Assembly (NCBI GenBank): GCA_964017195.1
Contig: OZ024894.1
Coordinates: 2,432,260-2,496,259, forward strand
DNA length: 64,000 nucleotides
Direction of reading: 5' to 3'
Source of the DNA: Siderastrea radians
Taxonomy: Eukaryota > Cnidaria > Anthozoa > Scleractinia > Rhizangiidae
The notes beneath the pieces were generated by a model that ran no database searches, was not told where the DNA came from, and saw nothing but the letters and a program-made list of their open reading frames with translations. The position numbers and the translations under genes are program-made. Below are positions 11,863 to 24,400 of this stretch, piece after piece (the stretch's first letter is position 1; every line of letters starts with the position of its first letter).

Positions 11863-13670
11863 ATGTCCACGTCTCATCCGAACAAAAAAGGAATTCATCA
11901 GTCCATGATGAAATGCATCGCTGTTGAAACTGGTAAGTTGACAAACTACTTTATTTTGTATTTGACTATTGGTCCTACTAATATCATCTTGGGCTTTCCA
12001 AAGGGCCTAATATAAGGGAACGCTATTGGGAGCAATTTCAGAATACCCGACCACTTCATTTAGGCTTACATGTACATGTTGTGTAAGAAGCCGCAACATT
12101 TGAATGGAAATTTGAGCACTACAAATTTTTCTCGTGATCAAATTGCACAAGAAGTCATGTGACTGCCTTTTATAGATATATTCTACTGTGAATATTACAG
12201 GTTTCAGTACAGTCAAAGCTCTCATCAGCGACCACCTCTGGAATTCCGAGAAGTGGTCGCAGCTAGAGGTGGCCGCTCATGAGAAGGAGCTCTTATTAAA
12301 GGGACCACGAGGTACAACAGAAGAGGGTGGTCGCTTATGAGAGCTTTTAGCATAAAGCCTGCATATGTTGATGGTCACCAATAGTACTGTATCAAAAATA
12401 TTAAAAATTTTTACACAAGATTATCGCGCATGTACAAGTCAATGAACCATTAGTGCTTATGCTATGTATTACTCTGAATTTTCCCAAAAAGTGAGTAGTT
12501 TTATTACAGTGCTGCTTGCTGTACCCTTGCCACCAGACAAAGTTTTTCATTAGTTTGTGACAACTTTTTGACATCTTTCTGACAACTTCCCAATGGGTTT
12601 TGTTTCAACTGGCCAATTAGAATGCAAGAAATGTGGGAGGCGGAATTGATAAGTTCCACACTCTCTCTCTCTTGTACCGTTGTCTGGTGGCAACCGTACA
12701 ACATGCAGCACTGTAAAGTGTTGACTGAGCGGTCACTTACGAGAACTTAGAATCCAGGCAATAATTCACAAAAGTGGTCACACTGTTGCTTACGGGAACG
12801 ATTGCTTATGAGAACTTTTGATTACAGAGTTTAGGTGATGTTCAAATGGGGTTTCACAATGTTGGTTGTAACTTGAGCTGGTCGCTTACGAGAGTAGTCA
12901 CAGGGAGGGCTTTGACTGTATTCTGATTGGTTCCCTAGCAACTTGAGGTATAATGTTATTGTTGCTGTTATTATTACAGTTTATTATTATTATTATTATT
13001 ATTATTTTAGTACATAAACCCATTTCAACAGCTGATACATGCATATAATGCCCAAGGCTGAAACAAAACGTTAAGGGCAACTTTTTTCTGGCATGAGTGT
13101 TATTTAGAAAATCAACCCCTTTTGGCAGTTGGTATATTAGAGGATAATGCCCAAGGTTGAAAGATTGTCCAAACAATGAACAGTTGAGTATAACAGAGTG
13201 TCTTATTAAGTGTGTGTCGGTAAAGCAGATATTCATTCTTGCAGTCAATGTCATTAGTCAACATTATTTTTACCACCTTAATGATTGCCTCAATTAAAGA
13301 TTACTCTTGTAAATTCAAACTACATGTATCTAAGTATACAGTTGAACCCCACTTAAGGATCTCAACCACTTTATCAAGATGCAGTACCTCATTATTATGG
13401 CTACTATCAATGGGATACAAAACGATATGCAAGCATTGCTCATATCCATGTTAAAATTAATATTCTCATTCAGTGAATTTGATTTACAGCGTACAAATGT
13501 CACAAATGACCTTCTCAACCTTGTCTTTTTCAGATTTCTTGCCTTTGTCAACTACCACTCATGGGGCACTGGTAAATATTTTAAAGAACTGGACATTTTC
13601 TTACAGGGACAACACATTTCTTGCTATTTTGGATCGGCTTCGATCAGTATTTCATGAAAGCAAAATTTTG
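11863..13670 (+). CDS. Unidentified small plus-strand gene, first two coding exons
   Basis: Exon A 11863-11932 starts MSTSHPNKKGIHQSMMKC and ends ACTG|GTAAGT in phase 1. Exon B 13534-13670 follows a strong TTGTCTTTTTCAG acceptor, enters in phase 1 (joining as a D codon), and reads FLPLSTTTHGALVNILKNW and on to HESKIL|GTAAGA in phase 0. The phase match and clean splice sites argue for a real gene. I recognise no family. A possible terminal exon at 16281-16322 (after TTTCTAAACAG, reading WHFIPSYLPSPTS and stop) is in phase but weak. Its first intron carries a TA-flanked MITE. Confidence 0.5.
12210..12918. mobile_element. TA-flanked MITE with GGTCGCTTACGAGAG motifs
   Basis: Ends CAGTCAAAGC and GCTTTGACTG, flanked by TA (Tc1/mariner-like duplication). 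Subterminal repeats of GCGACCAC/GGTCGCTTATGAGAGC. In intron 1 of the small plus-strand gene. Confidence 0.75.
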
Positions 13671-13938
13671 GTAAGAAAAACAGCATTGCATGGCAAGTTA
13701 GATACAAAATTTATTTAGAAAATCTCAGCTAATCCACATCAATTTGTTTATGAGGTCTGATTGAACGAGGATGCTAAGAAAACAATAAGAAGAAATCAAT
13801 GTTTTCGGCTTTGCTTTTTTGCTCTATTATAAGTCAGAGACAATGGAGGCACTTCCTTTGTTAGAAGGACTGTCCACTGAGATGGCAGTTTTTTTTTGTC
13901 ACTCATTAAGTGTGATTTGGAAAGATATTTGAAGTAAT

Positions 13939-14080
13939 ATATCAAACACGAGAAAGAGTGTTTCATCAGGATATCCAGACACCAAGAAGTGGGTTGAAAA
14001 AACGAGGCGCAGCCGAGTTTTTTTGACCGACTTCGAGGTATTTGGATACCTGATGAAACACTCTTTCGAGTTTTTGATAT
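13939..14080. repeat. Inverted repeat around an AAGAGTGTTTCATCAGG core
   Basis: Left arm (13939-13976) and right arm (14044-14080) are complementary across about 35 bp, including GATGAAACACTCTTTC. Confidence 0.75.
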
Positions 14081-15020
14081 GGCTTCTCAAACCATTCATA
14101 ATTCTTGGAGAAATTCAAAGCAAAAGTTCACAAAATCTTACGCTAATTAAGATCCGGTATCCAAACCACCGTCACAGTTGTGATTTCCTTTGTTTTCTCT
14201 TAATGAATTATGAATGAGTTTGAGAAGTTTTATTTCTATGTTCATTTTGCCAGTCCATAACTTAACTGATACAGGCCAGTCTCTCTTTGTAATGAGTCTT
14301 CTCAGCTCTCACAGCAGTAATGTTTGAGAAAAAATATGCAAGAATTGAAACTTGATTGAAGAATATTTGTTTCCTTGTGGCACTGGCAACCATTCCTGCT
14401 CTTAAGGTGACACAATTTTTATGAGCAGGACTGCCAAGATGACACATCTTTTGCCAGTTTGCATTTGCTGTTGATACAAGAAATAAATGTCAATGACTCA
14501 TGATTAAGAGCAGTTGGTAAAAAGCAAAACAAAACAAACAAACAAACAAACAAATAATCTAATGATAATGACCCGGCCCTGACTAAAAAAAAGAAAGCTC
14601 TGGTAAGAAAATCTTTGTACTAGGATAATTTCTTGAAGCAATACATGAATGTTAGTCTACCACCATGGTGAGTAGAATTAAGGATGCATACAGCCTGTAT
14701 AACGAAGTCTCGGACTGGCAAAAGGAACATAGGAATATTAAAAAAGTTCAAAGCAGCGACTTTTAGCGACAGCAGCTTTTAGCTGCTGAATTTGTGATTA
14801 ACCTGAGCCTTCTCACTTCTCACTTCTCACTTCATATTGACATGCCCTGAGCAGTTGATGAAAAGCAAAGAAAAAAACAAACAAAAACAACAATAACAAT
14901 GACAACAATTTATGATAATGACCTTACCATGAAAACTTGAGAAGGCTATGGTTGGAAACCCTTTACAAGTATTAAGATACTGTCTTCAAACAGTTTGTTA
15001 GCCTACTGTCACCTGGCTAA

Positions 15021-15192
15021 GGCCCCGTTTACATGAGTTAACTCATCCCGGGATGATTTTCATCTCATCCCAGGGTGACTTTCATCCCGTTGTCTGGTCA
15101 TTTACCTGTGAGTATTTACATGATTTGGAGCAAAAATGGGTTCGGGACGAAAGTCGTCATCCCTGGATGAAATAACTCATGTAAACGGGGCC
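15021..15192. mobile_element. 172-bp Harbinger-like MITE
   Basis: GGCCCCGTTTACATGAGTTA at the left and TAACTCATGTAAACGGGGCC at the right are perfect 20-bp inverted repeats, flanked by TAA on both sides. Confidence 0.88.
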
Positions 15193-15351
15193 TAAGTACA
15201 TGTAGACTTAGGGACATATACTGCAACGACAACCAATCGTTGAACGCACGCACTCATTTTTCCTACGCTTGGCACTGGTCACTTGTATTTGCTACTAGCT
15301 CTCATTGGCTCATTTGATTGTCTGTGTCTTATGATTGACCAGCACTATGAA

Positions 15352-15960
15352 ATCAAAACCCATTAAAATCTTGTGAATTTTTTAATGGCAATTTCACAAG
15401 GTTTTCAGCAGTATTTCACAGGTTTTTCATGGCAAAAATTAAGGGCATTTCCATGGGTTTTATCCCATGAAAAAACCATTAAAAAGGCCATGAAAATCCT
15501 CTTAAAACTTCACCGTTCATGGCCCATGAAAAGTCAAAAGTTTGTATCAAGTCATTAAAAACGCATGAAAATGCCATTAAATTTTAATGGGCCATTAATT
15601 GTACTTTAATGGGATTTTCATGGTCTTGGATACAAGCCATGAAACTAACCACTGGAATTTCATGGCACAGGAATTCATGGAGTTTTAATGGTCTAACAAT
15701 TTCATGGCCCATGAAAACCCTGTGAACGGGGAATTTTTAATGGTCCATGAAAATTTTCTTTGTTATTTCATGGTCTTTCACAGCATTTTCATGGTCCATG
15801 AAATGTGAGTCCCTGTAATTTTTATGGGTTAAACAATGACCACTGTGTACCATGAAAATTCCATGAAATTTGGTTCCCTTTTATTTCCATGATGTAAATG
15901 ATAACTGCTCTGTGCCGTGAAAATTCTTTTAAGAGTCCATTAAACAAGATAATAAACTCA
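15352..15960. repeat. CCATGAAA/TTTCATGG-rich block, left
   Basis: Words CCATGAAA, TTTTCATGG and CCATTAAA recur every 10-30 bases on both strands over 600 bp, giving many alternative small hairpins. No regular period or protein is evident. Confidence 0.8.
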
Positions 15961-18695
15961 CCAAAATCCTGTGAACTGTCATTGCCCATCTGCCCAAGCA
16001 CAGAAGATGGAATGTGCTGTTTACATGTATATCATTGTACAAACAACTGAAACATCAATCTGCTCCTCATGATAATAATAATAAATGTTTTTATTGAACC
16101 CACCTTGGTGTCATATTTTCTTACAAATTTTATATTGTGAAGATGTATGCTCTGCATTAGAAATTACATTATAAAAAACGTCCGATTCTCTATTTCAGTC
16201 TTGTAAAATTAAGTTGTAATATCATTAGATCTACAGCGATTTGTTTAATGATTACGTATATATTTTGATTTCTAAACAGTGGCATTTCATTCCTAGTTAC
16301 TTGCCATCCCCAACCAGTTGAAGATAAGCAATGCAGAAAATCATTTAATATTCTGGTTTATAATGCAGTGTTGCGTGTCAAACACTGAATGGTTTTCATT
16401 CAGTTACATATTTACTATAACATAACAGCTAGAACCTTTCTCATGATATGACCTAACAATAATTGTATTAAATGGATTCCTTAAAAAGGAAGAATGTCCA
16501 ACAATTAAAATATCATTCAAAAAATAGCGTCCGAACAAGATTATATTTCCTTGTCCAAAAAGGCAAACCTGCAAAACTTGCAGCATTGGGTACATTACAA
16601 TGTTTACATTTTGTAAGGCTTATATTGAATGAATTGAACGAAGCAATAATCATTTTGCTGATCAAAAAAGATTTTGTCCCTGCAAATCATTTGATGTTTT
16701 CAACAAAGATTGCTTTATAAGAGTCGATCATTTAAAAGTCTTACATCTACAAAATTAGCTGTGATCTGTACTTAGTAGTAAATTTTAAGCAACTTAGCTT
16801 ATTAAAAGCCTTCATTATTGACTTGTTATTCCTCTGAAGCTGTTCAAGTCTCAGTCTCTCACAAGAAAGCTGCATGTTCATGTGAGGGCATTGAAAATGG
16901 ACATGAGCAATTCTTTTTGAGTCTGTAAACCCAATTCATTTAATAATTTAGTATACCCATTCGAAGGTTATAACCCGAACTCAAATCCTGTTATTCCTGA
17001 ATTAAGTTACTTTATACAGGCCAAAGAGCTGCACACAACTCCCATAAAGAGTCTCTAAATTTACATGTAAGAGCCTGAGTCAACTACTGACTCTTTAAGC
17101 ACATGGTCGATCCTCACTTGAATAATCATCAATTTTTAAGCCATTCTTTAAAAAATGTCATTTGCCTTTAACTTACCTCCTTCTAAAGAAGCATATTTTA
17201 AAGTGTAGTTGATCCAATTCTGTTTCTCTGATGCATCACTTTGGCTGAAAAGATGAGGGATACACAGCTAGCTAGCTGAACCAGGGCGCTGAACATTCTG
17301 ACATGGCGCCGAAAACCGAAATCAACGGTCACTCTCTGAGCCCACAGTAGTCCGGCTGCTGACCAAAATAGCTCATTTGTTCCCAGGCTCCTCAGATGCG
17401 TGTCCAACATGGCGGCTCTAGGAAATCTCATGCTGCAAACAAGCTCCGCTTTTCTTTCCGATTTTAAAAGCTAGCATGATGCCAGACAATGATAAAAAAT
17501 CATTTGCTGATTTTTCTGGTGACTTAAAACAGTTTGCTCTTCGCAAAAGTTCGAAGTCCGGCTTGTCATTCTGAAAAATGTATTATGAAGCGAGCTGAAC
17601 GAAGTTACTTCACACAAGTGACCCATACACGCACGTGTTGTCACGGATTACAACCTTCAGATAATCAAGGTAAACTGCTTTCTTTGAGTACAAGAGTTTT
17701 AGTATACAAAACGTAGTCCTCCATTTTCACATATTTCTAGCAGAAAACGAAATGACTCTAAATTAATAGACTTTATCTTTTAAAGCTTCTCTTTAGCTCA
17801 ATCTGATCATGAAACCAGTCTTTTATAACATATATATTAACAGTTAATAGCAGTTAATTGTGCTCGATGCGCGTCAAGGCAATGTTAAAGAACACTTTTA
17901 ATGACTGCGAAGGAATTTTAAGCCTATGAAAAATTCAGAACTGTTGAATCATTTTTTAGGTCCTTAACTTTTAAGGTGGAGTGACCTTGTGTATGAGTAA
18001 TTTACACATGGCTGCAAGAAAAGGCTTCCACTGAGGAAACAACAAAACAACACAGTTTTGAAGTCCAACACGGTAACCACTACAATACTGCGCCTTCTCT
18101 CCTTGAGCACAGTGATAACTGACTGACATTCCAGTGTGGTTGAGCCTGGCTTAAAGCTTGGATTAAAAGACAAATTGTTATACACATACATGGTTATACA
18201 CAGATGGAATATACACATATTCACATGTGTATATATTTTGTATGTTACTTGACTTCTTTCGTTTCATTAATGTAAAACACTACCTGCCCAGACTAGCCAT
18301 CGCTATTCGCGGGATAGTGTTACCCTTTTATTGTAATTATGACAAAATTATGACCAATAAACTTTGTGAACTTCACCAATTCAAGCAATTTTACAAAGGC
18401 ATTTAAAAACTCCACAGTAATATTTTAACGAGGAATGAACTTCAAATAGTGATGGACTTCATGCTGAAATAGTATATGTTATCACAAGAATCAGAGCTGG
18501 TGCAATGTTGTGCTTGACTAATGATTTGTTATTAAATGGACTTGAAAAGCAAGGAAAACAGAAAAACAAAAAATGTGTCAGTCAAAATTTCCTTTTGATT
18601 TGTTTCTGCTGTATAAACTAGTTGTGTACTTACTTTCTGTGTGGATCCTTCTGAAATTAAAATTGTTGTCTCATGTTTTGTAGGTTATTGTACCT
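15961..18695. other. Interval between the CATG-rich blocks, no convincing gene
   Basis: AT-rich, with no transposase or other recognisable domain. A CG-richer patch at 17220-17450 contains CCAACATGGCGGCTC, a YY1-like motif often found near start sites, with short open frames on both strands (plus strand MAALGNLMLQ, minus strand MLDTHLRSLG). A weak possible terminal exon of the plus-strand gene lies at 16281-16322. Confidence 0.4.
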
Positions 18696-19020
18696 TGCCC
18701 TAATTTTCATGACCTGTTATTCATGGATAATTCATGGGTGCAATGAAAATTTCATGCCCCATGAAATCAACTTTGGTGTGGTCCAAGATTTTCATGGCCA
18801 TAAAAGATGTTTTCATGGGTCATCAATTAAATCACGTAATATTTCATGGAATTTTCATGGGCATGAAAGATTGTTCATGGGTCATGAATTAAGTCATATA
18901 ATATTTAATGGAATTTTCATGGGCTTGACAAAGACCATGAAATGGGGAATCTCCATTTTCATGACCATGAAAAATGGGTTCATGGGTTTTTAACAAGCTT
19001 TTAATGGCATTTTCATTAAA
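18696..19020. repeat. CCATGAAA/TTTCATGG-rich block, right
   Basis: The same unusual vocabulary as 15352-15960, about 2.7 kb further on, including repeated GGAATTTTCATGGGC. The two blocks may be the ends of one inserted element. Confidence 0.8.
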
Positions 19021-19440
19021 CTGCAATTGGTAGTGCAGAGTAATTGTTTTGTTTAGGTTTTATGACACCTGCTTCATTTGAAAATTATTATTGTTCTATG
19101 TAGCACCTGATTTGAGCTTACTCGTAAAATCTGTTGGTAAATAAAAAGGCTCAAAACTGGTGGGTTGGTGCACCCACCATTCCTGGTGTGTTAAATGACT
19201 TTAAAGCCAATTATCTAACACTGCATGCCTCTTTATGTTAATGCCATGGTGTGTATGTAAATTTTTTTGGCAAGTTTTAATGTTTGGATGGAAGCCAAAA
19301 TATGTTTGGTTTGAAAGCTGCCAAAAAATACATTCAGTAACAAGACTAATAATTTCTATAAAGAAAGAGAAAAGAAAAAAATGGTCATATTAACATTTTT
19401 TTTTTCACTTTGAGACAATACCAACACTGCCTCTTGCATA

Positions 19441-22297
19441 GCAGTCATCTTTAGGCAGTCAGTGAAGCCTATTGCAAACAAAAAATGCTGATCTTTCATG
19501 ACTGGTAGATTCTAGTACAAACAACTCTGTGTTTCATACTCTTTCCAAAATTGAAAGCAATGAATAAGATAAGTGAAAAAAAAAAAACTTAAAGCCAGGA
19601 AGAAATATCCAAAGTCAAGGTCTCATTTGAAATCTAGAGAAAAAACTTTTTTAAGTGCAACATGTCAGAAGAAAGGAATTTCATTAGCCAAGTTCATGCA
19701 TCGCAGTCACAAATCAAATGTGACAAAAGATGAATGGCATTTTCTGTTTGTTCTAGTATTCACTGTTGGGTTTTCAAAATGTGGTAATTTTTTAGGAAAC
19801 CCACTGCAAAGATGCAGTCATCTTTAGGCAGTCAGTGAAGCCTATTGCAAACAAAAAATGCTGATCTTTCATGACTGGCAGATTTTAGTACAAACAGTCC
19901 TGTGTTTCATACTTATCAAAATAATTGAAAGCAATTGAAAAGATAAGTGAAAAACAAAAAACTTAAAGCCAGGAAGAAATATCCAAAGTCAAGATCTCGT
20001 TTGAAATCTAGAGAAAAACCTTTTTTAAGTGCAACATGTCAGAAGAAAGGAATTTCATCAGCCAAGTTCATGCATCACAGTCACAAATCGAATGTGACAA
20101 AAGATGAGTGACATTTTCTGTTTGTTTTAGTATTCACTGTTGGGTTTTCAAAATGTAGTCATTTTTAGGAAACCCACTGCAAAGATGCAGTCATCTTTAG
20201 GCAGTCAGTGAAGCCTATTGCAAACAAAAAATGCTGATCTTTCATAACTGGCAGATTTTAGTACAAACAGTTCTGTGTTTCATACTTATCAAAATTGAAA
20301 GCAATGACTAAGATAAGTGAAAAACAAAAAGCTTAAAGCCAGGAAGAAATATCCAAAGTCAAGATCTCATTTGAAATCTAGAGAAAAACCTTTTGTAAGT
20401 GCAACATGTCAGAAGAAAGGAATTTCATTAGCCAAGGTCGTGCATCGCAGTCACAAATCAAATGTGACAAAAGATGAGTGACATTTTCTGTTTGTTCTAG
20501 TATTCACTGTTGGGTTTTCAAAATGTGGTCATTTTTAGGAAACCCACTGCAAAGATGCAGTCATCTTTAGGCAGTCAGCGAAGCCTATTGGAAACAAAAA
20601 ATGCTGATCTTTCATGACTGGCAGATTTTAGTACAAACAGTTCTGTGTTTCATACTTATCAAAATTGAAAGCAATGAATAAGATAAGTGAAAAACAAAAA
20701 ACTTAAAGCCAGGAAGAAATATCCAAAGTCAAGGTCTCATTTAAAATCTAGAGAAAAAACTTTTTTAAGTGCAACATGTCAGAAGAAAGGAATTTCATTA
20801 GCCAAGTTCATGCATCGCAGTCACAAATCGAATGTGACAAAAGATGAGTGACATTTTCTGTTTGTTTTAGTATTCACTGTTGGGTTTTCAAAATGTGGTC
20901 ATTTTTAGGAAGCCCACTGCAAAGATGCAGTCATCTTTAGGCAGTCAGTGAAGCCTATTGCAAACAAAAAATGCTGATCTTTCATGACTGGCAGATTTTA
21001 GTACAAACAGTTCTGTGTTTCATACTTTTCAAAATTGAAAGCAAGGAATAAGATAAGTGAAAAACAAAAAGCTTAAAGCCAGGAAGAAAGATCCAAAGTC
21101 ACGATCTCATTTGAAATCTAGAGAAAAACCTGTTGTAAGTGCAACATGTCAGAAGAAAGGAATTTCATTAGCCAAGTTCATGCATGGCAGTCACAAATCG
21201 AATGTGACGAAAGATGAATGGCATTTTCTGTTTGTTTTAGTATTCACTGTTGGGTTTTCAAAATGTGGTCATTTTTAGGAAACCCACTGCAAAGATGCAG
21301 TCATCTTTAGGCAGTCAGTGAAGCCTATTGCAACCAAAAAATGCTGATCTTTCATGACTGGCAGATTCTAGTACAAACAACTCTGTGTTTCATACTCTTT
21401 TCAAAATTGAAAGCAATGAATAAGATAAGTGAAAAAAAAAGCTTAAAGCCAGGAAGAAAGATCTTAAGTCAAGATCTCATTTGTAATCTAGAGAGAAACT
21501 TTTTGTAAGTGCATTACATGTCATGACAAAGAAATTTCATTAGCCAAGTTCATGCATCGCAGTCACAAATCAAATGTGACAAAAGATGAATGGCATTTTC
21601 TGTTTGTTCTAGTATTCACTGTTGGGTTTTCAAAATGTGGTCATTTTTAGGAAAGCCACTGCAAAGATGCAGTCATCTTTAGGCAGTCAGTGAAGCCTAT
21701 TGCAAACACAAAATGCTGATCTTTCATGACTGGCAGATTTTAGTACAAACAGTTCTGTGTTTCATACTTATCAAAATTGAAAGCAATGAATAAGATAAGT
21801 GAAAAACAAAAAACTTAAAGCCAGGAAGAAATATCCAAAGTCAAGATCTCATTTGAAATCTAGAGAAAAACCTTTTTTAAGTGCAACATGTCAGAAGAAA
21901 GGAATTTCATCAGCCAAGTTCATGCATCGCAGTCACAAATCGAATGTGACAAAAGATGAGTGACATTTTCTGTTTGTTTTAGTATTCACAGTTGGGTTTT
22001 CAAAATGTGGTCATTTTTAGGAAACCCACTGCAAAGATGCAGTCATCTTTAGGCAGTCAGTGAAACCTATTGCAAACAAAAAATGCTGATCTTTCATGAC
22101 TGGCAGATTTTAGTACAAACAGTTCTGTGTTTCATATTTTTCAAAATTGAAAGCAATGAATAAGGCAAAAAGCTTAAAGCCAGGAAGAAATATCCAAAGT
22201 CAAGATCTCATTTGAAATCTACAAAGATGCAGTCATCTTTAGGCAGTCAGTGAAGCCTATTGCAAACAAAAAATGCTGATCTTTCATGACTGGCACT
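19441..22297. repeat. Tandem satellite, ~371-bp unit, seven full units plus truncated ones
   Basis: The anchor GCAGTCATCTTTAGGCAGTC recurs at 19441, 19814, 20187, 20557, 20927, 21297, 21669, 22039 and 22229, i.e. spacings 373, 373, 370, 370, 370, 372, 370 and 190. Units are highly similar over their length; the eighth is cut to 190 bp and the last to about 70 bp. Open frames inside it are shared by all copies and end at a common stop; they look incidental. Confidence 0.95.
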
Positions 22298-22384
22298 TCT
22301 GTAAAATGGTTTTAGTGAGAAAATGCTCATTTGAAAGAGAATGAAAACGGTAAAGAAAGATACAGATTTCATTTGTCAGAGAAA

Positions 22385-22790
22385 TAATGTTTTCCGGGGG
22401 TGGTACTTGACTCATTTTTGGGTGTAGGGGTACCGCTGAAGATCTGATACCCTGACCCTGTTTAAGACAAAAAGCTGTAAAATACCAATCCCGTTTAGGA
22501 CAACACCCTCCATTTTAGGTCCCTGTTTAGAACAATTAAAAAAAATACACTTTCTTCACGTTCGAGACAATTTTACAGTATTTTAGAGACTGGGCGGCAA
22601 ACGTCAGGTTTCCGATCTATGACTGGCTATGTATAAGTGACAACGGTGACAATCGTGCAGCCATACCTTGTTTAGGACGCGTTCATACCCTGTTTGGGAC
22701 AAACTTGCATAAAATTATATACCCTGTACAGGACAGAGAGGCCAAAAACCTTACCCTGTTCAGCGGCAAAATTTTAGATATGTTGAATAT
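22385..22790. repeat. Segment with dispersed CCCTGTTTAGGACA words
   Basis: CCCTGTTTA.GAC or close variants occur about seven times between 22450 and 22760. Starts near CCGGGGGTGGTACTTG. No protein; probably part of a repeat element. Confidence 0.5.
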
Positions 22791-23429
22791 CCTTTCTGGC
22801 TGACTCAGCTTGGAGTCCTAGCATCACCATATGCCTGAGCACTTTTGGGATATGCAACATAATAAGCATTTTGAGACGAAAAGATTTAGGAAAATGTTGT
22901 GAAATATGCAACATAATTACCAGATTGAGACAAAATGTTAAGCAAATGTTGTGCATCCTTGCTAATTCAAACATCGTGGAGTTCTTAAATCATTGTATGT
23001 CTGGGCACTTCTGGGATATGTAATATTCAAAGTCCCTCTGGCATAGAAAACATTTTTCTTTGTTCTTCTAATGAATCCACCTCCAAAATCCACTAGGGGT
23101 TGATTAGCACAAAGGACACGCGAGCGGGCGCGAAAATTGCGTGTGGCGTGAAAACATGACGCGCGCGTGATCATTATCCCATTGGAATCCCATAGTGCGT
23201 TTGATTGACCTCGTTCAAGACTGAATTATCCAATGTGAGAACGAAAACTACTAAGATTTGCAATTTGTTTGGAGGGAAATAATTCGCCATTTTAAGTACG
23301 TTTTCAGCCATGATTTATATACTTGTGCACTTTCTTACAGAGGTAAAAAAGGATTGTTTAGGACAAATTTGCTGATTAACAGTACACGAAATATGACTTG
23401 AAAATCTTCGGGTTTCATTAGAAAAAGAG

Positions 23430-24122
23430 TAGGTTGGCGAAAATGGAAATGGTTATATTTGCTCCATATTTGCTTCTGGGGTAAATAAACCTAAATTTGC
23501 TGACTTGGTGTAAAGTTGGTGCAAATAAACAGAACTGCCATAACGATAGCAAATGTAAGGGTAAGATATCCAAATTTGTTTATTTGCTACTCAAATAAAT
23601 GTGACAGTACTTTGATTTACGCCACTTGTTTGCGTGTTCGGAAATGAGTATGTTTGCTCCTTCAGTAAATATGGGGTAAATAAACCTAAATTTCTTGATT
23701 TGACCTTGGCGTAAAGTTGGTGCAAATACGCACAATTGCTATAATAGTAAATGTGAGAGTAAGTAATGCAAATTTGTTTATTTGCCACTCAAGTAAAAGT
23801 GATGGTAATTTGATGCAAATAAGTTGATTTTCACCGTGTTTGCTTAGAATTACGGACTCCGTAAAAGTATTAATTTTTAAGGGTGGCAAAACTACAGCAA
23901 ATAAATGTGAAATTTGAAAATTTACCTTGGTGGCAAAACTGACACCAATCTGATGCAAACTTCGTGTTTACGTTACATTTGCGCCTAATTTCAGCAGGAG
24001 CAAGTGTGTGTCTTTGCTTCGACAATGCCGCCTGTGCAAATTTGTGACAAATTTAGAGCCCTAAATTTGCTACATATTTACTTCAGTTGCAAAGCTCGGT
24101 AAATCCGTCTTTTCGTGCAGTG
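23430..24122. repeat. Inverted relative of the 134-bp repeat element
   Basis: Dense in TTTGC and GTAAATA words and ends CGTCTTTTCGTGCAGTG, the reverse complement of the start of the element at 3385. The unit period is less regular here. Confidence 0.75.
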
Positions 24123-24149
24123 CAAGTATAATAATTATGCATTTTTGTT

Positions 24150-24400
24150 TATGGACGATGTTCAGTTGTAAGGTTTGACAGTTTTTGCAACGGAACAGAC
24201 AGTGAGGATAACTTGTCATCACATTTGTAGGCCGTATACGAACTGATGAGCGTCACTGTTGTTTACAAGAAAGCATGATATCTGTACCTGTTTTATCTGA
24301 CTAAAAATGATAGCAAGAAGTATAAAAATATTGTTTTAACTTAAAGAAGTGGCATGTTAGAAAGATTTCTCTTACCGAGTGCTGCGTTTCAATATTTTGG
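24150..24400 (-). pseudogene. Remnant of receptor exon 1 donor and intron 1, truncated by a MITE
   Basis: Shares with receptor intron 1 (about 62730-62943) the strings AGGCCGTATACGAAC and GTTGTTTACAAGAAAG, and the exon donor TTCTCTTACCG on the plus strand. It is closer still to 29690-29945. Beyond about 24385 the sequence changes to the piggyBac-like element at 24385-25255, which appears to have replaced the exon. Confidence 0.5.

Noticed and set aside
16472..16720. 82-codon plus-strand frame
   Set aside because: AT-rich, no splice sites or domain; probably chance.
17198..17431. Minus-strand frame MRFPRAAMLDTHLRS as a gene
   Set aside because: Good start context but no donor, domain or partner exon found; kept only as a possible start-site region.
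19573..21278. Repeated KARKKYPKSRSHLK-type open frames
   Set aside because: They recur with the 371-bp satellite unit, each ends at a shared stop, and there is no start or splice support.
19441..22297. CRISPR-like array
   Set aside because: Repeats are ~371 bp with no short-repeat/unique-spacer pattern, and the genome is eukaryotic.
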